DNA from: JACQXM01 sp964569425 | GTDB lineage: Bacteria > Planctomycetota > Phycisphaerae > UBA1845 | Length of the DNA: 64,000 bases | NCBI GenBank assembly: GCA_964569425.1 | Contig: CAZMVD010000008.1 | Span: 1 to 64,000, forward strand | Direction of reading: 5' to 3' | Part shown: positions 17,528-25,635 of the stretch, one piece after another | Numbering within the stretch: position 1 is the first letter of the stretch | Layout of the letters: the number at the start of each line of letters is the position of its first letter | Made by a program: the position numbers and the translations under genes | The notes under the pieces: model-generated | Database searches by the model: none | Told to the model about the DNA's origin: nothing | What the model saw: only the letters and a program-made list of their open reading frames with translations

Positions 17528-18307
17528 ATGAATCTACTCGCCGGCCGCAAAGGGCTCGTATTCGGCATCGCCAACGACCGCAGCATCGCCTGCCACATCG
17601 CCAAGGCGGTTTTGGGGCAGGGGGCGGCGTGCGGCTTTCCTTACCTTCCGGGCGAAAAAAACGAACGCCGGGTGAGCAAGGCGCTCGAGGAAATCGGCGT
17701 CACCGATCCGTGGCTGCTGCCGTGCGACGTAGCCAAGGACGTCGACCTCGACGCCACCTTCGCCGCAGCCAAGGAGCGCTTCGACACCCTCGACTTCGTG
17801 GTCCATTCACTGGCCTACGCCGATCGCGCCTATCTCAAACCCGGTCTGTTCGTGGAGACGCCGCGCGAGGTGTACACCCAAGCGCTGGATATTTCCGCCT
17901 ATTCGCTGGTCGCCATCGCCAAGCGCGCCAAACCGCTGATGACCCGCGGCGGCTCGATCCTGGCCATGACCTATTACGGCAGCGAAAAGGCCGTGCCGGG
18001 GTACAACGTGATGGGCGTCGCCAAAGCAGCGCTGGAGGCGTGCACGCGCTACCTGGCGTTGGAGCTGGGCGAGTTCGGCATCCGCGTGAACACCATCAGC
18101 GCGGGACCGATCAAGACACTCTCGGCCATGGCCGTCGGCGGCATCGACGAGATCTTTGAGTGGGTCCAGAAGAAGGCCCCGCTGCGCCGCAACATCGACG
18201 CGGGCGAAGTCGGCCGCACGGCCGTCTACCTGGCGAGCGACCTATCCAGCGGTGTCACCGGAGAGAACATCTTCGTGGACGCGGGCTATCGGATTGTGGG
18301 GCTGTAG
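17528..18307 (+). CDS. fabI: Enoyl-[acyl-carrier-protein] reductase (NADH), FabI type
   Basis: 259 residues. Last reduction step of each fatty-acid elongation cycle. Short-chain dehydrogenase fold with the FabI-type nucleotide motif GLVFGIANDRSIACHIAKA, VVHSLAYADR, and the catalytic pair in YYGSEKAVPGYNVMGVAKAALE (Tyr-x6-Lys, with the second Tyr typical of FabI). The C-terminus SGVTGENIFVDAGYRIVG is standard. Length matches FabI (~260). 90 bp after hepT; no other fatty-acid synthesis gene nearby. Confidence 0.95.
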   Translation: MNLLAGRKGLVFGIANDRSIACHIAKAVLGQGAACGFPYLPGEKNERRVSKALEEIGVTDPWLLPCDVAKDVDLDATFAAAKERFDTLDFVVHSLAYADRAYLKPGLFVETPREVYTQALDISAYSLVAIAKRAKPLMTRGGSILAMTYYGSEKAVPGYNVMGVAKAALEACTRYLALELGEFGIRVNTISAGPIKTLSAMAVGGIDEIFEWVQKKAPLRRNIDAGEVGRTAVYLASDLSSGVTGENIFVDAGYRIVGL

Positions 18308-18753
18308 GGAATCAATCCGCCTTGACCGATCGCATGGCGGCGTAGCTCAAAGCGGACTCTTAGCCTCAGGTTGTTTTGCACTGCCGCAATCAGGTTTGGC
18401 GCTACCCAGAACCGGCAAGGACGCGCCGCGACCACCGATGCCGTCCCCCGCCAACTTGCTGGCCCTTCCTGAGCGCGTCCGACCTTCGCCCACGAAACTC
18501 AGCCGACCTCGCCCCCCGTCGAGAGTAAACCAGCCCGAGCGCCCGCAACGTCGAACCCACCCGCCGCAATCGGCCAAGCCGCCGACGGCTACGCTGGCAG
18601 CCGGCGACGAAGCTCACCAGAGACTTATCGGTCCCGTTCAGGTTTCCCGGATGTGTGCCAAAAGACCCGCCGCCAGCGTGCCGATAACCCAGCGGTATCC
18701 GCAAAGGGTCGGCGCTAGAGGGTCGGCTCAGGTCCACACTGAGGAAATAGCTC
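18308..18753. other. Intergenic region between fabI and the FG-GAP gene
   Basis: About 446 bases with no supported gene. Open frames here are Pro/Arg-rich with no recognisable domain. A short stretch at 18392-18412 resembles sequences upstream of the genes at 27348 and 56754 (see findings). Confidence 0.35.
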
Positions 18754-20271
18754 ATGAATGCTTCTCGCTCCAAAGGCGGATGGCTGGTGGTTTCGGCAAT
18801 GCTCACGTTGGGGCTGGGCGTGCCCGGCAGCGGTTGTGCCGGCGGCGGCTTCGCCGGCGTTATCGTGGACCGTGACGATTTTCTCAGTTCCGGAAGAACG
18901 CGGAGTTTTTTCCGCGCGATCCAGGTCGATCCTCCCAGCGAGGACTCGGCTGGACCGCAGTTCGTGGTGGCCGCCGATCTCAACGGCGATGGTCGAATGG
19001 ACCTGATCTCGGCGTGGAATCAGTCACAGCCGGTTCAGGTTCACTTGCAGGGGCGCACTGCGACGGGAGGCATGAGTTTCGAAACCGTCACCATCGCCGG
19101 AAGCGTGCCCGTGGTTTCCGTAGCTGGGTTGGGGGTCGCCGACATCGACGGCGATGGTGTGCAGGATATTGTCGTGCTCGTGAAGCAGGCGCTGCTTGAT
19201 GGCCCGGAATGCCTGAGCGAGGAACGTCCCGTCGAGGGTCTGGGCGGCATCATTCTGGTTTACTTCGGCCCGAGCGACGTCAGCCTGATGAACCGCGCAT
19301 TGGCCTGGCAAGAAGTCCGGGTGGGCAATTCCTTCCTCCAGGGAACGGGTGAAATCTCCGCGTCGCCGGAGGTTGGCGGATTCACCAGCATGGTTCTGGG
19401 GGACATGAACAACGACGGCAATGTTGACATCGTCGCCGCCTGGAACTCATCCTGTGGCGAGGGCGGCACGCAGGCGGCGGTGCTCTTCACCAATCAAGGC
19501 CGGGGCCCCGCACGCGATGGTACCTGGTCGGCCGCTGTAATCCCCGACGCGCTGCCGAAGGGTACGGCGATCAAGAGCGTGGCATTGGGCGATATCGACG
19601 GCGACGGCGATCTCGACGTGGTGGCAACCTATCCCGATGCGCCCACCGGCAACGTACGCTGGTATCGCAATCCGACGCTTGATGTTCCCGATGATTACCA
19701 CTTTTCCGACGGCAACTGGCAAACAGGGACCATCGGCCAGATCGCTACGGGCGCCGATATCGCCCGCGTGGCCGATATCGATGGTGACGGCCTGCTCGAC
19801 GTCGTCGTGCGTTCCAGTGGAGGCCGGGTCATTCAGTGGTTCCGCGGACCCGCCGGAGCGACGACAGCGCCGCTGCGGGCATTGCCATGGCAGGTCTTCA
19901 CCCTGGCCGAGTACCGCGAGCGAACGCCCTCGGCGCTGGCACTGGGCGATCTGACGGGCAACGGGCGACTCGAGGCCGTCGCGGCAGCGGAGGGTGGATT
20001 GTCCTGGTTCGGCGCCGCCAGCGCGACCAACCCGTATAGTCAGTGGACCGAGACGCTGATCGTCGACGACGCCCAGGGCGGCACCGGCGCCGCTGCGACC
20101 ACCGACCCCAACGTGGCTGCCGAGGAAATCGCCGACACTTCGATCATGAACGGCATCACGATCGTGGACCTCGATGGCGACGGGCGCAACGACATCGTGG
20201 TCACGCTCGACCGCAACAGTTTGAGCGGGCTGACCAACGACGCCATCGTGTGGTTCCGCAACGAACGGTAG
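18754..20271 (+). CDS. Secreted FG-GAP/VCBS-repeat protein
   Basis: 505 residues. The N-terminal signal segment (WLVVSAMLTLGLGVPGSG) is followed by Cys-Ala-Gly-Gly, so it may be a lipoprotein although the lipobox is poor. At least six Ca-binding repeats of the type AADLNGDGRMDL, VADIDGDGVQDIV, LGDMNNDGNVDIV, LGDIDGDGDLDVV, VADIDGDGLLDVV and IVDLDGDGRNDIV, spaced as in FG-GAP/VCBS seven-bladed propellers. Probably an exported calcium-stabilised propeller; its ligand is unknown. A strong terminator follows. Confidence 0.87.
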   Translation: MNASRSKGGWLVVSAMLTLGLGVPGSGCAGGGFAGVIVDRDDFLSSGRTRSFFRAIQVDPPSEDSAGPQFVVAADLNGDGRMDLISAWNQSQPVQVHLQGRTATGGMSFETVTIAGSVPVVSVAGLGVADIDGDGVQDIVVLVKQALLDGPECLSEERPVEGLGGIILVYFGPSDVSLMNRALAWQEVRVGNSFLQGTGEISASPEVGGFTSMVLGDMNNDGNVDIVAAWNSSCGEGGTQAAVLFTNQGRGPARDGTWSAAVIPDALPKGTAIKSVALGDIDGDGDLDVVATYPDAPTGNVRWYRNPTLDVPDDYHFSDGNWQTGTIGQIATGADIARVADIDGDGLLDVVVRSSGGRVIQWFRGPAGATTAPLRALPWQVFTLAEYRERTPSALALGDLTGNGRLEAVAAAEGGLSWFGAASATNPYSQWTETLIVDDAQGGTGAAATTDPNVAAEEIADTSIMNGITIVDLDGDGRNDIVVTLDRNSLSGLTNDAIVWFRNER

Positions 20272-20308
20272 CGTCCTTAATCCCGGGTCATCCGGTTCTT
20301 GAACGGCG

Positions 20309-20354
20309 GCGAATGCGCGCGATGCTCGCGCCATTCGCTGCTCTCTTTTTTTTT
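20309..20354 (+). terminator. Rho-independent terminator after the FG-GAP gene
   Basis: GCGAATG (20309-20315) pairs with CATTCGC (20332-20338), and inside it GCGCGA (20317-20322) pairs with TCGCGC (20326-20331) with one bulged C and a 3-base loop. A run of nine T follows (20346-20354). Placed between convergent genes. Confidence 0.88.
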
Positions 20355-20375
20355 AGAACGCACCTCGCGGAAAGC

Positions 20376-20849
20376 CTATTTTTTTCCGAGGTCACGTTGC
20401 GCCTGGAAGAAACTCCGGAGCAGGTGCGCGCACTCGTCGGCGAGTACCCCGCCGCACATTTCCACCCGATGGTTCAGACGTGGATCGATGGGTATCGAAA
20501 AAAGCGATTCACAGGCCCCGGCCTTGGGGTCGCTGGCCCCAAAGACCAACCTGGGCAGCCGGGCCTGAACGACCGCGCCCGCGCACATTACGCACGGTTC
20601 CAGGGTCACATACAGCGTACAGCCTTCCAGCCGCCAGCTTCCCAACTCGGCCGCGGCTGCGGTGAGTGCAATCATTTCGGCGTGCGCCGTGGGATCCTGC
20701 AAGACTTCCCGTTGATTGTGCCCGCGACCAATGATGCCCCCGTCGTATGCCACCACCGCCCCCACCGGCACGTCGCCCGCGTCGAGCGCAGCTTGTGCCT
20801 CGCCGAGCGCTGCGCGCATGAATCGTTCATCATCCGACGGAAGTGTCAC
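20376..20849 (-). CDS. tadA: tRNA(adenine34) deaminase-type zinc deaminase
   Basis: 157 residues from GTG 20849, with GAGGTG about 8 bases upstream. Converts A34 to inosine in tRNA-Arg(ACG). Zinc site and catalytic Glu in TAHAEMIAL, with the two zinc Cys in EPCVMCAGA. GDVPVGAVV and GRGHNQRE are further TadA blocks, and the C-terminal CAHLLRSFFQAQR is also typical. The family includes other cytidine/guanine deaminases, but length and motifs favour TadA. Starts 6 bases after the stop of the upstream phosphatase gene, so the two form an operon. Confidence 0.9.
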   Translation of the reverse strand: MTLPSDDERFMRAALGEAQAALDAGDVPVGAVVAYDGGIIGRGHNQREVLQDPTAHAEMIALTAAAAELGSWRLEGCTLYVTLEPCVMCAGAVVQARLPRLVFGASDPKAGACESLFSIPIDPRLNHRVEMCGGVLADECAHLLRSFFQAQRDLGKK

Positions 20850-20854
20850 GGGTG

Positions 20855-21334
20855 TTACACCTCGGCCAGGAATTGAATGCGCCGTTGCAGCTCGTCCCGT
20901 GGGCCGGACCAATCAAGGGCCGCGAGTCCTTCGATCTTGCGCCGCAGACTCTCCGCCACGCGCAGCGTGAACTCGATACGTTGATCGTCACTGCCTGGAA
21001 AGTACGCGGGATCGGGAACGGACCAGTGGACGTGAATAGGCTGGCCCGGGAACACCGGGCAGTTCTCGTGAGCGGCGGCGTCGCAAAGCGTGATCACCGC
21101 GTCAAAGCCGGATTCTGCATACTCGTCCCAACCCTTCGAACGTTGACCCTCCAGGGATACGCCCAGTTGCCGCATGGCCTCTATAGCCAGTTCGTGGATG
21201 AACCCCGCAGGACGCGCCCCCGCGCTGAACGCCTCCAGCCGCGCGCCGCCGACGTGCCGCGCAATGGCTTCCGCCATCTGCGAGCGGCAGGCATTGGCGG
21301 TGCACAGAAACAGGATGCGAGGACGCGGCGGCAT
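20855..21334 (-). CDS. Low-molecular-weight protein phosphatase / ArsC-type arsenate reductase
   Basis: 159 residues from ATG 21334, with AGGGG just upstream. The P-loop FLCTANACRSQMAEA is the CX5R(S) signature. VITLCDAAAHENCPVFPG and HWSVPDPA match thioredoxin-coupled arsenate reductase (pI258 ArsC type), including the additional Cys residues and the DP aspartate. Likely reduces arsenate to arsenite, but a Tyr-phosphatase role cannot be excluded. No ArsR or arsenite pump is adjacent; the downstream partner is tadA. Confidence 0.85.
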   Translation of the reverse strand: MPPRPRILFLCTANACRSQMAEAIARHVGGARLEAFSAGARPAGFIHELAIEAMRQLGVSLEGQRSKGWDEYAESGFDAVITLCDAAAHENCPVFPGQPIHVHWSVPDPAYFPGSDDQRIEFTLRVAESLRRKIEGLAALDWSGPRDELQRRIQFLAEV

Positions 21335-21482
21335 AAGACCCCTGCTAATCAGACCTAATGCAAGGGTTATAGCGGGAAACCGCGCAAGAGCCAACGAACC
21401 GCCGGACGTTCCATTCCCCGTGGAGGTTGAAGGTGCGCCACGTCCGGCGAATGAGCGCGACCGTTGCTCCTACCTTGTCCGA

Positions 21483-23321
21483 CTATCGGCAAACGCCCTG
21501 CTGCCGCAAGGCCACTGCGCGATCAGAGCAGACTGTGTCCCACGCCACGTTGCAGCAATCCGGGTCGTCCACGCACACCGCGTTGCAGCAGGCTTCCAGG
21601 TTGCAGCCGGGCGTGGTACGTGCCGAGAAGCAGCTTCCCGTACCGTTTACGCACGCGGCGAACAAACCGCATTCGAACCCCACGCTCTCCACGCAGAAAT
21701 CGTCCCACTCGCTCAGGCAGCAGAAGGGATCCTGCGTGCAGACGGCCTGGCACACGGTATCGGTCGCATCAGGAGTGGTTGCGCAATTCAGATCGTTGCA
21801 GCCGGGATTGGTGTGGGCGGACAGGCAGCTTCCCGCACCGGACGCACTGCACGTCGGAAAGCCGTTGACGATGCCGTCCGCCTTCTCGCCGCAGACGTCA
21901 TCCCATTCGCTGTCGCAACAGAACAGGTCCACGGCGCATACCTGTTGACATGTGCTCTGGGTTTCACAGCCCGGCTGTGCGTGCGCGGCAAAGCAGTCTC
22001 CGCTGCCGTTGATGCAGGCGTTGGTTCCGCGAGTCGGATCACTCGAACAGAAAACGCTCAGCCGGCCGAGGCCCGTTACCCCTTCAAAGCCGCCCACCCG
22101 AATCATGTAGGACTGTCCCGCGGTCGCCGAAAAGGTCGTGCGCGAGTCTGTTCCCGTCCCGCAGTCGTCGTCGCTGCACGCCAATGGCTGCGCACTCGGG
22201 CACCCGCAACCGTTATAGACCATCACTTTGGTGTCGAAACTGCTGCCGCACAGGCTGACCACCACTTCTTCCGTGCAGGTGGCCGTGTAACAGTACCAGA
22301 TGTCCGCGTCGACCTGCGTGTAGCCTTGCACCACACAGTGACCGGGCTGATCGGGACCGTCAGTGGTTGCCCCCGTGTTGGTAAAGGAGCGTGAAGTCTC
22401 GCCGATCGCCGTGGGGTTGGCGCAGTTGTTGTTGGCCAGCGCGCCGCCGATCGTGTTCTGACAGTTGGCGTCGCACTGCGACGTGTTCGGCGGCTCGCAC
22501 TGTTCGCCGGTCTCCACCGTGCCGTTGCCGCACACCGGTCCCGTCGGGATCCCACCGCCCCCGCCCGTGGGACACCCGGCGGCATCGACCACCGTTCCGG
22601 CGGGGGTGACCGGGCACTCGTCAAGGTCATCGGTCACGCCGTCGCCGTCGGCATCGCGCTGACTGGCCGCACAGCCCTCGGCATCCACGGCGGCCCCTGC
22701 CGGTGTATTCGGACACTGATCGTCGTCATCGAACACGCCGTCCGCGTCTGCATCCTCCAGCGGGCAGCCGTTGGCGTCGACCTCCGTTCCTTCTGGAGTG
22801 GCGGGGCACTGGTCAATGTCATCGTTGACGCCGTCGCCGTCGGAATCGGGCGTGCCTGGGGCGCTGACCGGGCAACCCACGTCATCCACTGTAACTGTTG
22901 CCGGTGTGCGCGGACATTGATCCAGGTCATCTGTGACGCCGTCGTTGTCAGTGTCTCGCTGGCTGGCAGCGCAGCCGTTACTGTCCACCGCCGCGCCCGC
23001 AGGAGTGTTCGGACATTGGTCCACATCGTCGCCCACGCCGTCCTCATCGGCATCGGGTGACCCAGGTGCGCTGATCGGGCAGCCCACTTCATTGACCGTG
23101 GTGTTCGGTGGCGTGGCGGGGCACTCGTCGATCTCGTCGCGCACCCCGTCGCCGTCGGTATCGGTGGGCGCAGGCGGCGGCGGATCGTTGTCGTTGCCGT
23201 TCGTGTTGGTATTGCCGTTGTTGTTTCCCGCGGGAGGGGGGCAGCCGACCGCGAAAAGACAAACCGCTACCGCCAGCGCCGAAACGATCAAGCGTGTGCT
23301 GTGAATCCCGTGGACAATCAT
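21483..23321 (-). CDS. Lipoprotein with thrombospondin type 3 calcium repeats and Cys-rich C-terminal repeats
   Basis: 612 residues from ATG 23321, preceded by GGGGGAGG. The signal peptide ends LFAVGC|PPP, a plausible lipobox. A low-complexity Asn/Gly/Thr linker follows, then six thrombospondin-type-3-like repeats of the form DTDGDGVRDEIDECPATPP...VGCP (~residues 55-270). Next is a region like 'CGNGTVETGEQCEPPNTSQC' and a beta-rich domain ending VFCSSD. The last ~190 residues are three Cys-rich repeats, each with CxxVCxxDPFCCxxEWDxxC. Calcium-binding surface protein, probably outer-membrane anchored. Function unknown. Confidence 0.83.
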   Translation of the reverse strand: MIVHGIHSTRLIVSALAVAVCLFAVGCPPPAGNNNGNTNTNGNDNDPPPPAPTDTDGDGVRDEIDECPATPPNTTVNEVGCPISAPGSPDADEDGVGDDVDQCPNTPAGAAVDSNGCAASQRDTDNDGVTDDLDQCPRTPATVTVDDVGCPVSAPGTPDSDGDGVNDDIDQCPATPEGTEVDANGCPLEDADADGVFDDDDQCPNTPAGAAVDAEGCAASQRDADGDGVTDDLDECPVTPAGTVVDAAGCPTGGGGGIPTGPVCGNGTVETGEQCEPPNTSQCDANCQNTIGGALANNNCANPTAIGETSRSFTNTGATTDGPDQPGHCVVQGYTQVDADIWYCYTATCTEEVVVSLCGSSFDTKVMVYNGCGCPSAQPLACSDDDCGTGTDSRTTFSATAGQSYMIRVGGFEGVTGLGRLSVFCSSDPTRGTNACINGSGDCFAAHAQPGCETQSTCQQVCAVDLFCCDSEWDDVCGEKADGIVNGFPTCSASGAGSCLSAHTNPGCNDLNCATTPDATDTVCQAVCTQDPFCCLSEWDDFCVESVGFECGLFAACVNGTGSCFSARTTPGCNLEACCNAVCVDDPDCCNVAWDTVCSDRAVALRQQGVCR

Positions 23322-23610
23322 GTGGTTCCTCCCCCTGGACCATCCCCGGCGCGCGACCGGATCCCATGCGTCCTGTAGTCCCGCCTGTCGAAAAGGGAGC
23401 TTGCCGTCGCGGGGGCCACACAAGGGGATCGTCTGACCCACTTTATGCGGCACCCAGGTTTCAAGGCAAGGGCGCCGTCGTGAGCGCCGCTTATCGGAGG
23501 AAGGCGCCGCCGAGCCTGTCCGGGGCTTGAATCCGCGTGGCGATACCTATAGCGTAGGGGTTTAGGCGCAACGGACAGGGGCAGAAAGCCGTCCTCGGCA
23601 AGGATACACC

Positions 23611-24099
23611 ATGGAGCGGACCATTCGCGTAGGTGTGGGCTACGATATTCACCGCCTGGTGGAAAACCGCCGACTGATTATCGGGGGAATGGAGATCCCC
23701 CACGCCAAGGGTCTGATCGGACACAGCGATGCCGACGTCGTCTTGCACGCCGTGTCCGACGCCCTGCTCGGGGCCGCCGGTTTGCCCGATATCGGTGATC
23801 TATTCCCCGACGATGACCCGAAATTCAAGGACGCCGACAGCCGAAAATTGCTCGGTGAAGTAGTCGCCAAGGTTCACGAGAAAGGCTTTCGGGTGGGCAA
23901 CCTGGACGTTATCGTCCACGCCGAAGCGCCGAAACTCTCGCCCTATAAGCGGCAAATGGCGGAACGCATTGCCGCCCTCGTGGAGCTGGCGCCCGATGCG
24001 GTTAGCGTCAAAGCCAAGACCAACGAGGGGCTGGGCCCGTTGGGGCATGCCGATGCCATCGCTTGCACCGCCGTAGCACTGGTCTACATGCAACGCTGA
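23611..24099 (+). CDS. ispF: 2-C-methyl-D-erythritol 2,4-cyclodiphosphate synthase
   Basis: 162 residues, normal length. Fifth step of the methylerythritol phosphate isoprenoid pathway: forms the cyclodiphosphate and releases CMP. Motifs: VGVGYDIHRLVENRRLIIGG with metal-binding Asp and His, GLIGHSDADVVLHAVSDALLGAAGLPDIGDLFPD, and KTNEGLGPLGHADAIACTAVAL near the C-terminus. All intact. cysS follows after 40 bp on the same strand, a common bacterial gene order. GGGGCTTGAAT...CCTATAGC near 23522-23553 may hold its promoter. Confidence 0.96.
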   Translation: MERTIRVGVGYDIHRLVENRRLIIGGMEIPHAKGLIGHSDADVVLHAVSDALLGAAGLPDIGDLFPDDDPKFKDADSRKLLGEVVAKVHEKGFRVGNLDVIVHAEAPKLSPYKRQMAERIAALVELAPDAVSVKAKTNEGLGPLGHADAIACTAVALVYMQR

Positions 24100-24139
24100 T
24101 TGCCGCGCTGCCCGGCCGCCACGATCAAGGAACTGCCGT

Positions 24140-25630
24140 ATGGGTCTGGTTGTGTATAACACGCTGACGCGAACCAAAGAGCCGTTCGAAACCGTGCGCC
24201 CCGGTCACGTGGGCATTTACCTGTGCGGACCGACGGTCTACAAGCCCAGCCACATTGGCCATGCGGTCGGACCGATCATCTTTGACGCCATCAAGCGTTA
24301 CCTCATTTTTCGCGGCTACCAGGTCACCTGGGTCGTGAACATCACCGACGTGGACGACAAACTTATCGTTGAAGCCGCAAAACAGAACACGTCCACTCTC
24401 GCGCTCGCCGAGCGCGTGACCGGGGACTACCTGGCCGCGATGAAAACGCTGCACGTCGACGGCATCGACCTTATGCCCAAAGCGTCGGAGCACATCGGCG
24501 ACATCATCGACATCATCCAGCGCCTACAGCAACGCGATGCCGCGTACGTGTCCGGCGGCGACGTCTACTTCGACGTGACCAAGGACGCCGACTACGGCAA
24601 GTTGTCCAATCGCCGTGTCGAAGACCAGGAAGGCCAGCGCGACCTGCAAAGCGGGGACAAGCGCAACCCCGGCGATTTTGCCCTCTGGAAAGCGGCCAAG
24701 CCCGGCGAGCCGGATGAGGTCAAGTTCGACTCCCCCTGGGGCAAAGGCCGGCCCGGCTGGCACATCGAATGCTCCGCCATGGCCATGCGCTACCTGGGCG
24801 AGACTTTCGACATTCACGGCGGCGGCATGGACCTGATCTTCCCTCACCACGAGAACGAGACGGCGCAGTCGGAAACCTGCACCGACAAGCCCTTCGCCAA
24901 GTACTGGCTGCACCACGGGCTCACCCGCTTCAACACCAAGAAGGTGGCCAAGTCCGACACCGACCCGGAAATGCAGGCGGCGCTGCTGCGCATGACGCTG
25001 CACAATCTGCTGGCCACCTATCCCGGCGAGTTGATCCGCTTCTTCGTGCTGAGCACGCACTATCGCCGGCCCATCGAGTACTCCGAGGCGGAAATCGAAA
25101 GCAAGCGGAAGGGGTTGGATACGTTCTATCGTCTGTTCGAGCGCGTGGAGCGGGTCAGCGGCGCATCGCCCTATGGGGTCGCGACGGCCGACGGCGCCAT
25201 CGCCAGCGCCACGCTTGCTTCGGCCTGTGACGAGCAGGCGGCCGAATTCGTTCGCGCCATGGACGAAGATTTCAACACCGCCGGCGCCATCGCCGCCTTG
25301 TTCGAGTGGGCCGGGGCGGTCAATCGCCATGTGGAGCAGGAGCGGCTCGAGTCCGGCGGGGCTGATTCGGCGAAACGCGATGCGCTGCACGCCGCCGGCC
25401 GGCTCATCGCCACGGCGCAAACCATCGGGTTGTTCCTCGAGCCGCCACCGAAAAAGACCGGCGCCGACGACGGCCTGATGGACAAAGCCATGCAGGTGCT
25501 CATCCACATCCGCCAGCACTTGCGCAAGAAAAAGGACTTCGAGTCCGCGGACCTCATCCGCAACCTGTTGGCGGAGCGGAAGATCACGCTGGAGGACCGC
25601 GCCGACGGCACCGTGTGGCGCGCCGAGTAA
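24140..25630 (+). CDS. cysS: Cysteinyl-tRNA synthetase
   Basis: 496 residues. Charges tRNA-Cys. Class I synthetase: GIYLCGPTVY with the first zinc Cys, SHIGHA (HIGH motif, residues 38-41), VTWVVNITDVDDKLI, WHIECSAMAMRYLGETFDIHGGGMDLIFPHHENE with the remaining zinc ligands. The KMSKS loop is degenerate: KKVAKSDTDPEMQ at ~267-277, followed by about 20 residues not found in E. coli CysRS before FFVLSTHYRRPIEYS. The C-terminal anticodon domain is present and ends GTVWR. Follows ispF, same operon; convergent with the RDD gene 5 bp away. Confidence 0.95.
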   Translation: MGLVVYNTLTRTKEPFETVRPGHVGIYLCGPTVYKPSHIGHAVGPIIFDAIKRYLIFRGYQVTWVVNITDVDDKLIVEAAKQNTSTLALAERVTGDYLAAMKTLHVDGIDLMPKASEHIGDIIDIIQRLQQRDAAYVSGGDVYFDVTKDADYGKLSNRRVEDQEGQRDLQSGDKRNPGDFALWKAAKPGEPDEVKFDSPWGKGRPGWHIECSAMAMRYLGETFDIHGGGMDLIFPHHENETAQSETCTDKPFAKYWLHHGLTRFNTKKVAKSDTDPEMQAALLRMTLHNLLATYPGELIRFFVLSTHYRRPIEYSEAEIESKRKGLDTFYRLFERVERVSGASPYGVATADGAIASATLASACDEQAAEFVRAMDEDFNTAGAIAALFEWAGAVNRHVEQERLESGGADSAKRDALHAAGRLIATAQTIGLFLEPPPKKTGADDGLMDKAMQVLIHIRQHLRKKKDFESADLIRNLLAERKITLEDRADGTVWRAE

Positions 25631-25635
25631 CCTGC

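Noticed and set aside
18331..18400. tRNA-like string GGCGGCGTAGCTCAAAGCGGAC
   Set aside because: It resembles a D-arm start (TAGCTCA), but no anticodon arm, T-arm or acceptor pairing follows.
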